A stretch of DNA of 64,000 nucleotides from Microbacterium nanhaiense (GCF_014646015.1 NZ_BMMQ01000001.1:124001-188000), one strand, 5' to 3'. Counted from the stretch's first letter, positions 15,975-22,197 are shown. Numbers and translations are program-made. The notes: generated by a model not told the origin, from the sequence alone.

Positions 15975-16718
15975 GTGGCTCTCGACTACACGACTGTCGA
16001 CGGATGGCCGGTCGCACCACGGACCGCGCAGGCGTTCCTGACGCGGCTCAAGCCCGCGTTCGAGCGTGCCTTCCCGGGCGTGACTCTGCACGTCTATTCC
16101 GGCTACCGCTCCTACGAGGGGCAGGTGGAGATCTTCACGTCCCGGTACCGTCGCGGCGCCTACTCGCCGTTCGGTGACTACCGGCAGTGGGACGGGTCGA
16201 CGTGGGGGCGCGTGTCTGGTGAGGGCACGGTGGCCGCTCCTGGCACGTCGAACCACCAGAGTGGCCACGCGCTCGATATCCGCGACTCCGGTTCGGATGC
16301 GGGCGTGACCATCGCGGGCAACGCGCGCGCGAACTGGATCCGTGCGAACGCATCCAAGTACGGCTTCAACGCGATCGGCTACACGTTCGCCGAACCCTGG
16401 CACATTGAGCTCGCGGGAGACCCGTGGGCCGTCACGAATACAGGCGCCGGCGGTACTGCCGCGTCAGAGGAGGACGACATGTTTACTGACGACGACCGCA
16501 AGCTTCTCCAGCAGATCCGAGATCAGCAAGGGGGCGCATCGAGCCGGAAGACATCGCTCCGGCAAGATGTTGATGAGATCGGCCGGGAAGTGTCCGCAAT
16601 TCGGAAGCTGATCGGCTCGACCTTGGCACGCGCGAAGGCCGGAGACACGATCGGTGTCCGCCTGGACAAGATCATCGCGCACCTCGGCGGGCGCAAGAAG
16701 CTCGGCCCGAAGGACTGA
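15975..16718 (+). CDS. Endolysin, M15 L-Ala-D-Glu / D-Ala-D-Ala peptidase
   Basis: A 247-aa lysin. Residues about 1-155 form an M15 (VanY-like) zinc peptidase: 'YSGYRSYEGQ', the ligand motif 'SNHQSGHALDI' (His and Asp) and 'EPWHIEL' (third His) are intact. A Gly/Thr-rich linker leads to a C-terminal 79-residue helical module, probably for wall binding or oligomerisation. GTG 15975 follows a perfect AAAGGAGG. Inside the gene, AGGAGG at 16468-16473 stands five bases before ATG 16479, so the C-terminal module could also be made alone. Three small membrane proteins follow. Confidence 0.85.
   Translation: MALDYTTVDGWPVAPRTAQAFLTRLKPAFERAFPGVTLHVYSGYRSYEGQVEIFTSRYRRGAYSPFGDYRQWDGSTWGRVSGEGTVAAPGTSNHQSGHALDIRDSGSDAGVTIAGNARANWIRANASKYGFNAIGYTFAEPWHIELAGDPWAVTNTGAGGTAASEEDDMFTDDDRKLLQQIRDQQGGASSRKTSLRQDVDEIGREVSAIRKLIGSTLARAKAGDTIGVRLDKIIAHLGGRKKLGPKD
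16479..16718 (+). CDS. Possible internal translation product: endolysin C-terminal module
   Basis: In-frame ATG with AGGAGG five bases upstream inside the endolysin gene would yield a 79-aa helical protein beginning MFTDDDRKLLQQIRDQQ, matching the module boundary after the linker. Some Gram-positive phage endolysins use such internal starts to produce a separate binding subunit. Presence of the site is seen; use is unproven. Confidence 0.45.
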   Translation: MFTDDDRKLLQQIRDQQGGASSRKTSLRQDVDEIGREVSAIRKLIGSTLARAKAGDTIGVRLDKIIAHLGGRKKLGPKD

Positions 16719-16721
16719 CCG

Positions 16722-17144
16722 ATGCCCGATCGGGACATTCCGCCCCGGTGGAGGCGCTTGCTCCGCATCATGCGCGCCGTGCTCTACACGTGCGTGATCT
16801 GTGCCGGGGTCGGGGGACTCATCTGGAGGCCGACAACCATCGCCGGGACAATCGGCGAACCACTCACGGTCTGGTGGACGATGCTCGCCGCAACCGGCGG
16901 TCTGGTAGCTCTGACCGGCGTTGTCACGGGGCGGTGGCAGGTGGAGGCCCTGGCAACGTGGGTAGCGGTCGGGGGGCTCATCGGGTACGCGATCGCCGTC
17001 TGGGGCATCGTCTCTCAGGGCAGCCCGACACGCCTCGCTCAAGCTTTCGTCATCACCGGCCTTACTGTCGCTGTCGCCGAGCAAGGTGTCCGCCTCGCGG
17101 CGCATGCCGCGAAGCTTCGGGCGATGACACCTCGTAGGCGGTGA
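16722..17144 (+). CDS. Four-helix membrane protein of the lysis cassette (holin candidate)
   Basis: A 140-aa protein with basic ends and four hydrophobic segments (about 18-38, 46-66, 78-98 and 104-124). It starts four bases after the endolysin stop. Size, topology and location in a cassette of endolysin plus three membrane proteins suggest a holin or a holin partner. The Arg/Pro C-terminus ('MTPRRR') would face the cytoplasm. No family is recognised with certainty. Confidence 0.55.
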   Translation: MPDRDIPPRWRRLLRIMRAVLYTCVICAGVGGLIWRPTTIAGTIGEPLTVWWTMLAATGGLVALTGVVTGRWQVEALATWVAVGGLIGYAIAVWGIVSQGSPTRLAQAFVITGLTVAVAEQGVRLAAHAAKLRAMTPRRR

Positions 17145-17148
17145 TCGG

Positions 17149-17463
17149 GTGGATTGGACGTCACTGATAGCAGGTGCTTCCACGTCGATCGTCGCAGTCG
17201 GAGGGTTCGTGCTCACCTGGCGTCGATTCACTGCCGATAAGCGGCGCGGGGTTGCGACGGATGAGCGTGAACTGCGCCGTGACACGATCGCTGACCGTGA
17301 CGCGCTGATCGATCAGATGCAGGAAGAGATGCGTGAACTTCGGGCACGCATGTCTCATATCGAGGTTGAGCAGGCACTCGACCAGCAGTGGGCGCGTGCT
17401 CTCGTCGACCATATTTACCGGGGATCTCCGCCGCCACCGCCGGCGCGCCCCACACGACCATGA
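17149..17463 (+). CDS. Membrane-anchored coiled-coil lysis-cassette protein
   Basis: A 104-aa protein starting at GTG: one N-terminal membrane segment (about residues 4-24), a charged coiled coil (about 28-75, 'RDALIDQMQEEMRELRARM') and a proline-rich tail. It resembles the second small protein in many actinophage lysis cassettes; the layout (anchor plus long helix) would suit an antiholin or a spanin-like role, but the sequence does not decide. Its stop overlaps a downstream ATG at 17460. Confidence 0.55.
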   Translation: MDWTSLIAGASTSIVAVGGFVLTWRRFTADKRRGVATDERELRRDTIADRDALIDQMQEEMRELRARMSHIEVEQALDQQWARALVDHIYRGSPPPPPARPTRP

Positions 17464-17474
17464 AGGAGAACCTC

Positions 17475-17711
17475 ATGACCACCCCTACCCCTGGCGTCCC
17501 GAACGTCGTCATCACGAACCCGAAGGCCCGCAAGATCGCACGCACCGTGCTCGATGTGGTGACCCTCGTCGTCGCGGTTGTCGTGTCCGCGGATCTCGCA
17601 TCGGACGCGTTCGACGCGCTCGCGATCACGACACCCGCACTCGCTGTGCTTGGTGTCCTGCGCCCCGCCTTCGGGCTCGGCGTCGACAACCCGAACACCC
17701 CGACTGCGTGA
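17475..17711 (+). CDS. Small two-helix membrane protein (holin candidate)
   Basis: A 78-aa protein with a basic segment 'NPKARKIARTVLD' and two hydrophobic helices (about 22-42 and 48-68), the classical small-holin layout. ATG 17475 is chosen because AAGGAG at 17463-17468 stands six bases before it, while the ATG at 17460 overlaps that signal. It is the last gene of the late operon, followed by a strong hairpin. Confidence 0.6.
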   Translation: MTTPTPGVPNVVITNPKARKIARTVLDVVTLVVAVVVSADLASDAFDALAITTPALAVLGVLRPAFGLGVDNPNTPTA

Positions 17712-17721
17712 CTTCACGACT

Positions 17722-17759
17722 CCGCCCCCACTCGGTGACTACGGTCCCGGGTGGGGCGG
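17722..17759 (+). terminator. Hairpin at the end of the lysis cassette
   Basis: CCGCCCC (17722-17728) pairs with GGGGCGG (17753-17759), and the stem continues with one bulged base through ACTCGG/CCGGGT. It is preceded by TCACGACTCCGCCCC (17714-17728), the same 15 bases that start the hairpin at 18703. Confidence 0.6.
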
Positions 17760-17784
17760 TTCTGTCGTGCGCTTTCGACCCTCG

Positions 17785-18552
17785 CTACGTACCAAGCTCG
17801 CGTGCGACACCGGGGTAGCCTTCGAGGAAGCGTCGATACATAACGCGTCCACCGAACACATCGCGAACTTCCGTTCCAACGACGTGCTTGAGTTCAGGGG
17901 CATCGCTTCCGACGAAACCCCATCGGTTCTGGCCCTCGTCATCCGGGACGGGTGAAGGGAACCATTCGTCGATACGGTAGACGCCCCGCACGACGCCATG
18001 CGCGACGCCGAGGCAGAACTGGGCACGTTCCCGGACCCAAGAAGCGATCTTCCAATGGCCGCGCGTTTGGTCGTAGATCTGTTGCTCGTTTGCGTCCGGG
18101 CGCCACCCCTTCTGGATCTTGACCATGATGACGGGGAACGGAATCGGCGGACACGGTTCCGCCCGGTGGCGGCTGATCACAGCGGGGAGCGTCGCAAGCC
18201 CGTGTCGGCTCGCGTGATGACCGCGAACAAGGTTCGTGAGCGGATGCCCGGTGGCGGCAAACGCATCGATGACGGCCTGCTCGACGACGAATGCGGTCGA
18301 TTCCTCTGAGATCCCGGTACGCAAGAACAAGAGGTCAACACGCTGTCCCGTAGCCTCGATCTCGTTGATGTTCCGGAGCTTCGCGCGCTCTACGGTGAGA
18401 TCGGTGCGCGCGTCGCGTACGTGAGCATTGATGCGGTCGCCGATCCCTTTGCCGACATAGAAAACTTGGCCGTCCCTGGGGTCGCGCAGCGCATAAACGT
18501 AGTAGCCCAGCTGTGCGGCAACTTCGGCCGGGATGCGAGTATCGGCGGTCAT
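17785..18552 (-). CDS. GIY-YIG nuclease family protein (LEM-3-like), moron
   Basis: A 255-aa protein. Residues about 16-110 are a GIY-YIG nuclease domain of the LEM-3-like type: 'YYVYALRDPRDGQVFYVGKG' carries the two sequence halves of the motif, followed by a conserved Arg and His ('GDRINAHVRDA') and Glu ('FVVEQAVIDAF'). The C-terminal about 110 residues ('QIYDQTRGHWKIASWVRERAQFCLGVAHGVVRGVYRIDEWF' then 'NRWGFVGSDAPE') form a second conserved module that often accompanies this nuclease in bacteria; its role is unknown to me. The gene is opposite to the late genes and flanked on both sides by similar hairpins. A nuclease acting on incoming DNA is plausible. Confidence 0.7.
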   Translation of the reverse strand: MTADTRIPAEVAAQLGYYVYALRDPRDGQVFYVGKGIGDRINAHVRDARTDLTVERAKLRNINEIEATGQRVDLLFLRTGISEESTAFVVEQAVIDAFAATGHPLTNLVRGHHASRHGLATLPAVISRHRAEPCPPIPFPVIMVKIQKGWRPDANEQQIYDQTRGHWKIASWVRERAQFCLGVAHGVVRGVYRIDEWFPSPVPDDEGQNRWGFVGSDAPELKHVVGTEVRDVFGGRVMYRRFLEGYPGVARELGT

Positions 18553-18565
18553 GATCCGTAGCCTA
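18553..18565 (-). promoter_or_regulatory. Leaderless-type promoter of the GIY-YIG gene
   Basis: Minus-strand TAGGCT (top AGCCTA, 18560-18565) lies seven bases before the ATG; no Shine-Dalgarno is visible. The same hexamer precedes several host genes in this window. Confidence 0.45.
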
Positions 18566-18710
18566 TGGCCAGGATCGTCTCGCTTCGAAGTTCCCGAATC
18601 CGGCCCGCGCCGTTATTGCCGGCGCGGCCAGCGTATTCACGGCCAACGTTCGCACCGCCGCACGCGCGAGCACGTAGACCTGGACGAGCTCACACCCTGA
18701 CATCACGACT

Positions 18711-18754
18711 CCGCCCCTCCTCGGCTGGCCCTCACGGGCCCCGGGGAGGGGCGG
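18711..18754 (+). terminator. Long hairpin in the 18553-18921 intergenic region
   Basis: CCGCCCCTCCTCGG (18711-18724) pairs with CCGGGGAGGGGCGG (18741-18754) over 14 positions with one wobble, and the loop holds a smaller stem. It begins inside TCACGACTCCGCCCC (18703-18717), a 15-base copy of 17714-17728. It would separate the GIY-YIG region from the following operon. The rest of this 370-base stretch holds only the promoter elements listed next. Confidence 0.65.
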
Positions 18755-18786
18755 TTACTTCGTTTGTCAGTGGTTACGGTGAGTCT

Positions 18787-18867
18787 GTTGTCAGTAGATG
18801 CAAGGTTGACAACACGTGACGCAACGAAATTTGGTGACGACGCTACTCTTTCATGCAGGTAGAGTAG
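18787..18867 (+). promoter_or_regulatory. Two inverted repeats upstream of the Panacea-domain gene
   Basis: First repeat: GTTGTCA (18787-18793) and TGACAAC (18807-18813), 13-base spacer; its right arm overlaps a -35-like TTGACA (18806-18811). Second repeat: CTACTCT (18843-18849) and AGAGTAG (18861-18867), 11-base spacer. Both have perfect 7-bp arms. They look like operators; no convincing -10 could be fixed. Confidence 0.5.
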
Positions 18868-18921
18868 TTATCACCAGCCTGTGGATAACTTTCGGGCAGC
18901 GTGGTTGAGGACGGAGGAATC

Positions 18922-19413
18922 ATGGGTTACAGCCCTGTCGTAGTTAGCAACAACATCCTTCGGCGAGCCTTCGACGAGAAGGCCAACGTGACGCCGATGA
19001 AGCTTCAGAAAATTCTCTTCTTCGCCGCCTGCGAGTACGCGAAACGCACCGGTCGGCAGCTACTGGACGGCTCGTTCCAAGCCTGGAAGTACGGCCCTGT
19101 GAACAGGACTGTCTACGACGAGTTCCGGTCCTTCGGTGGAGATCCAATCAGGTCGTTCGGTAAAGACGCCAAGAACAAGGCCTACAAGGTGAACGAAGAT
19201 AGCGATCCGAACTTGAAGGCCGTGCTGGATGCCGTCTGGGCTGGCTCAAAGCAGATGAGCGCAGTTGCACTCTCGAGGCTGACCCATGAGGACGGATCAG
19301 CATGGGCGCAGGTCTTTAAGCCGGATGCCAGCGCGCACATTGGGCATGAGATCATGCTCGCGGATCGGACGTACCAGAAGACGCTTGGGGTTTCCGAAGG
19401 CACGGCTCTGTGA
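18922..19413 (+). CDS. Panacea-domain (PanA, DUF4065) antitoxin-like protein
   Basis: A 163-aa protein of the Panacea/DUF4065 family, best known as the antitoxin domain that neutralises many unrelated toxins (PanAT systems; SocA is a relative). Signature blocks are all present: 'TPMKLQKILFFA' (24-35), 'SFQAWKYGPVNRTVYDEF' and 'SRLTHEDGSAWAQVF'. ATG 18922 is preferred to the GTG at 18901 because GGAGGA lies directly before it. The stop overlaps the start of a small membrane protein by four bases (GTGA), the usual layout of a toxin-antitoxin pair. Confidence 0.8.
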   Translation: MGYSPVVVSNNILRRAFDEKANVTPMKLQKILFFAACEYAKRTGRQLLDGSFQAWKYGPVNRTVYDEFRSFGGDPIRSFGKDAKNKAYKVNEDSDPNLKAVLDAVWAGSKQMSAVALSRLTHEDGSAWAQVFKPDASAHIGHEIMLADRTYQKTLGVSEGTAL

Positions 19414-19733
19414 ACGAAGACCCCGGGGCGGCGGATGCTCCCTTGCATGAGGAAGTTCCCCTAGACGCCGAGGTTGACGTTCCTCCAAACGAGGTCGGCA
19501 CTCTTGAGCAAGAGAAGGACCCTGACGGGACTCATTGGCGGTTCCTCGACAGATGGAAGCATAAGTTCGCTTTCCTCCTGATCGCGGCATGCATGGTCTG
19601 GATCGTTTTCTTCGCACTGATAGACCACATCTGGCCGCGTGACGGCATGACCTTCTCCGCCACGTCGGACACGCTCAAGATCATCGCGACAACTGCTATG
19701 GGATTCGTATTCGGGCAGGCTGTCCGCAAGTAG
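19410..19733 (+). CDS. Two-helix membrane protein, candidate PanT-type toxin
   Basis: A 107-aa protein starting at a GTG that overlaps the Panacea gene stop. Residues 1-47 are acidic and likely disordered; a basic patch 'DRWKHK' precedes one membrane helix (about 53-75, 'FAFLLIAACMVWIVFFALI'), and a second hydrophobic helix (about 88-104) reaches the C-terminus. No catalytic motif is seen. Coupling to a PanA-like gene suggests a membrane-acting toxin, as known for some PanAT pairs; an accessory exclusion protein is the alternative. Followed by a strong terminator. Confidence 0.6.
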   Translation: MNEDPGAADAPLHEEVPLDAEVDVPPNEVGTLEQEKDPDGTHWRFLDRWKHKFAFLLIAACMVWIVFFALIDHIWPRDGMTFSATSDTLKIIATTAMGFVFGQAVRK

Positions 19734-19741
19734 CATCAGGA

Positions 19742-19779
19742 GTGCCCCTCCTGCTTTCGAGCAGGAGGGGCACCTTTCT
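19742..19779 (+). terminator. Rho-independent terminator of the Panacea operon
   Basis: A perfect 13-bp stem (GTGCCCCTCCTGC at 19742-19754, GCAGGAGGGGCAC at 19761-19773) with a six-base loop, followed by CTTTCT. Confidence 0.85.
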
Positions 19780-19859
19780 GCTTTGGGCAGAGAGGTGGTC
19801 GGCGAGCTCGGGCGCAGCGAGACGTTCGGCCGACGCGTGGGGACGATCGTAGTAGACAG

Positions 19860-19925
19860 GGTTGCGCGGGTTGACGCAACCGCGAAGAAGACTAGTTCTC
19901 GTCGAGGCCAGTAGCTCGGTATTCT
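19860..19925 (+). promoter_or_regulatory. Promoter region and palindrome of the 19932 lipoprotein gene
   Basis: GGTTGCG (19860-19866) and CGCAACC (19875-19881) form a perfect 7-bp inverted repeat that overlaps a -35-like TTGACG (19871-19876) with TAGTTC 16 bases on. A second -10-like hexamer, TATTCT (19920-19925), lies six bases before the ATG and would give a leaderless mRNA. Confidence 0.45.
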
Positions 19926-19931
19926 TAGCTC

Positions 19932-20396
19932 ATGAAGAAACGTTCAATCGTCGTCTCCGTCTCGGCCTTCGTCCTCATGGTCGGACTCAGTGGATGTTCC
20001 AGTGCGATGAGCCAGGAAGAGGCAGGGCAGACATACCGTTCTGCTGTCTGTGCAGTGAACAACATCGGCTACGAGATGGATGACGCCTCAGATGACATGG
20101 ACATGGGGAGGGTGCGCGATCTTGCGGGAGACAGTGCGGTAGCTTCTGCCGATGCCGCCGAGACCCTGCGTGATGCGTCATGGCCTGACGTCATCGACCC
20201 CGACGACATCGAAGCGGTGGCTTCCTACTACGAAGACCAAGCCGAATCAATGACCGCCATATCTGAAGCACAGACCATGGCCGACATGATGGTTATCCGT
20301 CCTTCTGCGTCGGACTTCCAGCCGGCGGTGAAGAGGATTCGTGAGGCTCTGGATCTGCCTTCTACCCTCTCGGATGACTGCCGAAACCTAAAGTAG
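19932..20396 (+). CDS. Prophage lipoprotein, unknown function
   Basis: A 154-aa predicted lipoprotein: signal peptide with basic start 'MKKR' and lipobox 'GLSGC', then a helical domain with two cysteines ('SAVCAVNNI' and 'LSDDCRNLK' near the end) that could bridge. It is acidic, with Met/Asp-rich stretches. It lies outside the late operon between the Panacea pair and the SOS-controlled gene, so it may be expressed in the lysogen. It is a second surface lipoprotein of this prophage and shares only layout, not clear sequence, with the one at 4483-4908. Confidence 0.65.
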   Translation: MKKRSIVVSVSAFVLMVGLSGCSSAMSQEEAGQTYRSAVCAVNNIGYEMDDASDDMDMGRVRDLAGDSAVASADAAETLRDASWPDVIDPDDIEAVASYYEDQAESMTAISEAQTMADMMVIRPSASDFQPAVKRIREALDLPSTLSDDCRNLK

Positions 20397-20420
20397 GCGT
20401 AGCGTCGCTCGATGCACGTG

Positions 20421-20460
20421 ACCCCCCTGACTATGGCTAATGATTGCCAGAGCAGGGGGT
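20421..20460. terminator. Hairpin between convergent prophage genes
   Basis: ACCCCCCTG (20421-20429) pairs with CAGGGGGT (20453-20460) with one extra C, and the loop holds a GGC/GCC stem. It sits between the lipoprotein and the convergent 20554-20868 gene. Confidence 0.4.
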
Positions 20461-20553
20461 ATCTCGTCTCATTGCAATCGCTGGTGTATTGCAGGTGAAA
20501 CCCTCCGGTTTCCAGCAGCGAGTGTTCCTGAGGCGTGGGCACGGCACCTGGCG

Positions 20554-20868
20554 TTAGTCGTGGAATGTGACGGCCCCTTGCCAGAGCCAACACCGCATGG
20601 GTCGGCCGTCGATCTCGAAGACGACACCGATCGCGCGGTCTGTCCACCTGTCGATGCGCACCTCGGCGGGGACGTCGATCGTGCCGAACCGGAGCCACGC
20701 GGTACCCATGATGCGGGCTTTCGGGGGAGCGACGGTGACGGGCGTGTGGTCAAGATCCAGCTGCGCAGCGGTGAGGCTGTGCAGGTCACCCTTCTGAGCG
20801 GCAGTCCTGAGCTCGCGTTGTTCCATCAGCTTCGCGCCGTGATCGGGGTAGCGGCGGTTCGATCCCAT
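20554..20868 (-). CDS. Conserved small phage protein ('MGSNRRY' type), SOS-box controlled
   Basis: A 104-aa protein of a family I recall as common in actinobacterial phages and prophages, opening 'MGSNRRYPDHGAKLMEQRELR'. The rest reads as a small beta-barrel-like domain ('RIMGTAWLRFGTIDVPAEVRIDRWTDRAIGVVFEIDGRPMRCWLWQGAV'). Function unknown. ATG 20868 is chosen because TACAAT lies seven bases upstream and a LexA-type box abuts it; the longer frame would run into the HNH gene. DNA-damage control would place it among genes used at prophage induction. Confidence 0.65.
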   Translation of the reverse strand: MGSNRRYPDHGAKLMEQRELRTAAQKGDLHSLTAAQLDLDHTPVTVAPPKARIMGTAWLRFGTIDVPAEVRIDRWTDRAIGVVFEIDGRPMRCWLWQGAVTFHD

Positions 20869-20895
20869 AACCCCGATTGTAGAACAAACGTTCGA
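20869..20895 (-). promoter_or_regulatory. LexA SOS box and leaderless-type promoter
   Basis: The top strand reads GAAC-AAAC-GTTC at 20882-20893 inside TAGAACAAACGTTCGA (20880-20895), matching the Gram-positive/actinobacterial LexA box (CGAAC-N4-GTTCG type). On the minus strand it abuts TACAAT (20876-20881), which lies seven bases before ATG 20868, so LexA bound here would block RNA polymerase. Confidence 0.7.
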
Positions 20896-20923
20896 ATTTG
20901 GGTGAGGCCGAGTGATTCTGTGG

Positions 20924-21562
20924 CTACCCCAGGCTGGCCCCCTTGCGTCTGTTGCACGGTTCGCAAAGCAGTTGAAGATTACGCACAGTGCTCGACCCGC
21001 CCATTGAGAAAGGGATAATGTGATCGAACTCGAGATCTTGACGTCCGCCGCACTCGACACACTCGCCGCCGTCGCGTTGCCATACCGCGACCTTCACGTC
21101 TTGTGGGATCTTGGTTCGTTTAGTCGGCTTGTCTAGCTGGTCCGTCATAGCCTGCAGCGCGTGAGCCTTAGCGAGAGCGAGCCTGCGACGGTTAGCGATC
21201 TCGTTGATGAGAGCCTTCACATCCTCGGGCGTGAGGTTGAAGTCCTTCGTTTCATATATCTCGTCCCTGTACAACCACAGGTGAATGTCAGCTTGATATT
21301 CGCCGTAGCCTGCGACCAGTACAGGCTGCTCCTGAGAAAGCTCATACTCGCGCCCCTCCACGGCAAGGTGAAACCGGAGCTTAGGTACGTCGCTTTGGTG
21401 TGACCATGCAAAACTGGGGATTAGTTTGCTATCGATCACCTCGTGAGTCCACGCGGTGGATCCCGGTAGCTCCAGCCACTGATCGTGCTTTCGCACAGTG
21501 GCGGATCGCCTGTGGTCGATTCGCTCCACCCGCGCCGATACGCGCTTCTTTATGATCGCCAT
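20924..21562 (-). CDS. HNH endonuclease family protein
   Basis: A 212-aa protein. The C-terminal about 55 residues are an HNH domain: 'VWQRDGGECVECGG' with a Cys pair, 'LEFDHIIPFSMGG' (Asp-His), Asn of 'VRNLQLLCEPCNRRKG' and the second Cys pair, all key positions intact. The N-terminal about 150 residues are of unknown type, beta-rich first ('LPGSTAWTHEVIDSKLIPSFAWSHQSDVPKLRFHLAVEGREYEL') then helical. TAGGAT lies six bases before ATG. Phage HNH proteins often assist packaging, but this one is far from terminase and may have another role. Confidence 0.7.
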   Translation of the reverse strand: MAIIKKRVSARVERIDHRRSATVRKHDQWLELPGSTAWTHEVIDSKLIPSFAWSHQSDVPKLRFHLAVEGREYELSQEQPVLVAGYGEYQADIHLWLYRDEIYETKDFNLTPEDVKALINEIANRRRLALAKAHALQAMTDQLDKPTKRTKIPQDVKVAVWQRDGGECVECGGRQDLEFDHIIPFSMGGSSTVRNLQLLCEPCNRRKGASLG

Positions 21563-21574
21563 GCGCTCATCCTA
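21563..21574 (-). promoter_or_regulatory. Leaderless-type promoter of the HNH gene
   Basis: Minus-strand TAGGAT (top ATCCTA, 21569-21574) is six bases from the ATG at 21562; no ribosome site is present. Confidence 0.45.
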
Positions 21575-21608
21575 GGTGCGCGTCAGTTGCGGACACGGCT
21601 AGGCGCTG

Positions 21609-21770
21609 TTAGAGGGGAATCGGCTCATTCGGAAACGGTGGATCGTCCCGGTACGCCTCGAGCGCCCCGATCAGCTCGGCGACATCCACACACCCGGTCA
21701 TGTCGAGCAGGTCGCGCACCTCAGACCAGACGAGGCGACGTGGTGGATAGCCGGCATCCAAGTCATCCAT
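21609..21770 (-). CDS. Small prophage protein, 53 aa
   Basis: Begins MDDLDAGYPPRR and continues with a helical acidic domain ('WSEVRDLLDMTGCVDVAELIGALEAYRDD'). ATG 21770 is chosen because TACCCT lies six bases before it in an 18-base sequence, CATGAGGCGAGGGTAGCG (top strand), that also occurs at 22177-22194 before a near-identical start (MNDLDAD). No domain recognised. The longer frame to 21959 overlaps the HTH gene antisense and is not supported. Confidence 0.45.
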   Translation of the reverse strand: MDDLDAGYPPRRLVWSEVRDLLDMTGCVDVAELIGALEAYRDDPPFPNEPIPL

Positions 21771-21782
21771 GAGGCGAGGGTA
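21771..21782 (-). promoter_or_regulatory. Leaderless-type promoter of the 53-aa gene
   Basis: Minus-strand TACCCT (top AGGGTA, 21777-21782), six bases from ATG 21770. The same hexamer and spacer recur at 22186-22191. Confidence 0.4.
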
Positions 21783-21821
21783 GCGGTTTACTGAAGACGG
21801 GCCTCGGGAGATCATCAGGCC

Positions 21822-22181
21822 ATGGATGAACGAGCAGACATCACCGACGAGGATGTCGCGGGTGCCGTCCGCGCTGAGATGGCGCGACGGCTGAAGAAGC
21901 AACGTGACCTCGTGGCAGTTCTCGGGATGAGCTGGCCGACTGTTTCGAGCCGTCTGCACGGAAGATCATCGTTCACGATCTCAGAGCTGGCCAAGATCGC
22001 CGCGTTCTTGGACATGACAGTGGGGGAGTTGTTCGAGTCTGCGGTGTTCGGAAGCCGAGTGATGAACCCGGCGAGCGCCTACAGGGAGCAACCGCGCGGC
22101 GAGATCCCAATCATGGACGCGCCTCGCGACCCTTGGGAGCAGCCTGCTGGTTCCCATCGTCGGCGTCGAGGTCGTTCATGA
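21822..22181 (+). CDS. XRE-family HTH regulator of the prophage
   Basis: A 119-aa protein with a helix-turn-helix of the Cro/CI type at about residues 10-72: 'MARRLKKQRDLVAVLGMSWPTVSSRLHGRSSFTISELAKIAAFLDMTVGELF', where 'MSWPTVSSRLHGR' is the turn and recognition helix. The C-terminal about 45 residues are Pro/Arg-rich without a domain. Being next to the attachment site, it may be an immunity repressor or control excision. The start has only a weak ribosome site (TCAGG). Direct repeats and mirrored minus-strand starts flank it. Confidence 0.65.
   Translation: MDERADITDEDVAGAVRAEMARRLKKQRDLVAVLGMSWPTVSSRLHGRSSFTISELAKIAAFLDMTVGELFESAVFGSRVMNPASAYREQPRGEIPIMDAPRDPWEQPAGSHRRRRGRS
22111..22179 (-). 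CDS. Possible 22-aa leaderless peptide or decayed gene copy
   Basis: A minus-strand frame, ATG 22179 to TGA 22111, beginning MNDLDADDGNQQ. Its 18 bases of promoter and start codon are identical to those of the 53-aa gene at 21770, and the first codons encode nearly the same residues. It is antisense to the 3' end of the HTH gene. It may be a duplicated 5' end left after rearrangement rather than a working gene. Confidence 0.25.
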   Translation of the reverse strand: MNDLDADDGNQQAAPKGREARP

Positions 22182-22197
22182 GGCGAGGGTAGCGCCG

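Noticed and set aside
18565..18819. 84-aa plus-strand open frame
   Set aside because: Runs through the hairpin at 18711-18754, Arg/Pro/Ser-rich with no ribosome site; treated as intergenic.
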